DNA of 7,040 nucleotides from an uncultured Paracoccaceae bacterium (GTDB lineage Bacteria; Pseudomonadota; Alphaproteobacteria; Rhodobacterales; Rhodobacteraceae): contig CALHST010000018.1 of NCBI GenBank assembly GCA_938038825.1, forward strand, positions 1-7,040. The letters are read 5' to 3'. Position 1 is the first letter of the stretch; each line of letters starts with the position of its first letter. Under the pieces are notes generated by a model. That model did no database searches. It was not told the DNA's origin and saw only the letters and a program-made list of their open reading frames with translations. Made by a program: the position numbers and the translations under genes. This document shows positions 5,873 to 7,040 of the stretch, in pieces.

Positions 5873-7040
5873 ATGACACTTCGCGTAGCCGTTCTGGGCG
5901 CTGGCCCTTCCGGACTTGCTCAACTCCGTGCCTTTCAATCTGCTGCCGAAAAAGGCGCAGACATCCCCGAAATTGTGTGCTTTGAAAAGCAATCCAATTG
6001 GGGTGGACTTTGGAATTACACGTGGCGCACGGGATTAGACCAGTATGGCGAACCTGTGCACGGGTCGATGTATCGGTATTTGTGGTCCAATGGCCCCAAG
6101 GAAGGTCTTGAATTTGCTGATTATTCATTCGAAGAGCACTTCGGAAAACAGATCGCCTCTTACCCGCCCCGCGCTGTGCTGTTCGACTATATTGAAGGCC
6201 GCGTGAAAAAGGCAGGCGTGCGTGATTGGATCCGCTTTGAAACCTCTGTCAAAGACGTCACGTATGATGGCGACAAATTCACCGTGACCGTCAAAGACCT
6301 GCCAAATGACAGGCATTACAGAGAAGAGTTCGACTATGTGATCTGCGCGACGGGCCATTTCAGCACACCCAATGTGCCGCATTTTGACGGATTTGATAAG
6401 TTCCCCGGCCGCGTTCTTCATGCGCATGATTTCCGCGATGCGGTTGAATTCAAAGATCAGGATCTGCTGATCATCGGCACGTCATACTCGGCGGAAGATA
6501 TTGGTTCGCAATGCTGGAAATACGGCTGCAAATCCGTGACCGTCAGCCACCGCACCGCCGCCATGGGCTATGACTGGCCCGACAATTGGCAAGAAGTCCC
6601 GTTGCTAACGCACATGGACGGCAAAACCGCGCATTTCAAAGACGGCACGTCCAAGGAAATCGACGCCGTGATCCTGTGCACGGGCTATAAGCATCACTTC
6701 CCTTTTATGGCCGATGATTTGCGGCTGAAAACGCCAAACGTCTTGGCCTCGGACGATCTTTACAAAGGTGTCGCCTTCACGAAGAACCCAAAACTGATGT
6801 ATCTGGGCATGCAGGACCAATGGTTCACATTTAACATGTTCGATGCCCAAGCCTGGTGGGCGCGCGACGTGGTGATGGGCCGGATTGCCATTCCGGACCG
6901 TGCCGCGATGGATGCCGATGTAGACGCGCGCAAGGCAGCCGAAGTAGCCTTGGAAGACGCCTACGGCTGCATCTGGTATCAGGGCGATTACACCAAGGAG
7001 CTGATCGACGAGACGGATTACCCCTCCTTTGATGTCGAAG
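5873..7040 (+). CDS. tmm: Trimethylamine monooxygenase (flavin-containing monooxygenase), 3' end beyond window
   Basis: NADPH- and FAD-dependent monooxygenase that oxidises trimethylamine to trimethylamine N-oxide in the cytoplasm. The frame from the ATG at 5873 is open to the window edge for 389 residues; members run to about 445-450, so roughly the last 55-60 are missing. The FAD dinucleotide motif is GAGPSG (9-14). The flavin monooxygenase fingerprint FxGxxxHxxxF is FPGRVLHAHDF (177-187). The NADPH motif is GTSYSAEDIG (202-211). ATG-type motifs occur at CATGHFSTP (158-166) and CTGY (269-272). LWSNGPKE (70-77) carries the Asn matching the active-site Asn78 described for bacterial Tmm, and Y205 appears to match its Tyr207; numbering is by eye. 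AAGGA (5859-5863) lies 9 bases before the ATG. Adjacency to gmaS and mgsABC fits the methylated-amine clusters of Roseobacters and favours Tmm over other N- or S-oxygenating family members. Confidence 0.94.
   Translation, partial: MTLRVAVLGAGPSGLAQLRAFQSAAEKGADIPEIVCFEKQSNWGGLWNYTWRTGLDQYGEPVHGSMYRYLWSNGPKEGLEFADYSFEEHFGKQIASYPPRAVLFDYIEGRVKKAGVRDWIRFETSVKDVTYDGDKFTVTVKDLPNDRHYREEFDYVICATGHFSTPNVPHFDGFDKFPGRVLHAHDFRDAVEFKDQDLLIIGTSYSAEDIGSQCWKYGCKSVTVSHRTAAMGYDWPDNWQEVPLLTHMDGKTAHFKDGTSKEIDAVILCTGYKHHFPFMADDLRLKTPNVLASDDLYKGVAFTKNPKLMYLGMQDQWFTFNMFDAQAWWARDVVMGRIAIPDRAAMDADVDARKAAEVALEDAYGCIWYQGDYTKELIDETDYPSFDVE

Overview
The window looks like chromosomal DNA from a marine alphaproteobacterium of the Roseobacter group (Rhodobacteraceae). 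The basis is the gene content, the moderately high GC, and close protein-level resemblance to the methylated-amine gene clusters known from that group. No 16S or other marker is present, so the genus is not called.

Layout. An Amt-family transporter gene runs leftward from 1181 and leaves the window at base 1. A 215-bp divergent spacer (1182-1396) with two inverted repeats separates it from a rightward series. That series is mgsA (1397-2323), mgsB (2324-3001) and mgsC (3014-4360), then a terminator hairpin (4370-4399), gmaS (4464-5792), a second and stronger terminator hairpin (5821-5853), and tmm (from 5873, running off the right edge). There is no gene-free stretch over 300 bases, and I see no tRNA, rRNA, CRISPR array, insertion sequence or integrase.

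How the genes work together. Tmm oxidises trimethylamine to trimethylamine N-oxide. Later demethylation steps, whose genes are not in view, yield monomethylamine. GmaS ligates monomethylamine to glutamate with ATP, giving gamma-glutamylmethylamide. MgsABC, a split glutamate-synthase-like complex, passes the methylamine group on to form N-methylglutamate. N-methylglutamate dehydrogenase, the usual next enzyme, is not encoded here. The transporter plausibly brings in methylammonium or ammonium.

This is a known pathway and not a new system. Four details deserve a second look. The MgsC subunit has lost every cysteine of the glutamate synthase [3Fe-4S] motif. The transporter keeps the twin histidines and phenylalanine gate of Amt proteins but has a broken family signature and a Ser-to-Cys change at the ammonium site. 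GmaS lacks both acidic residues of the glutamine synthetase ammonium site. Finally, a strong terminator hairpin ends only 19 bases before the tmm start codon, which leaves no room for a promoter between them.
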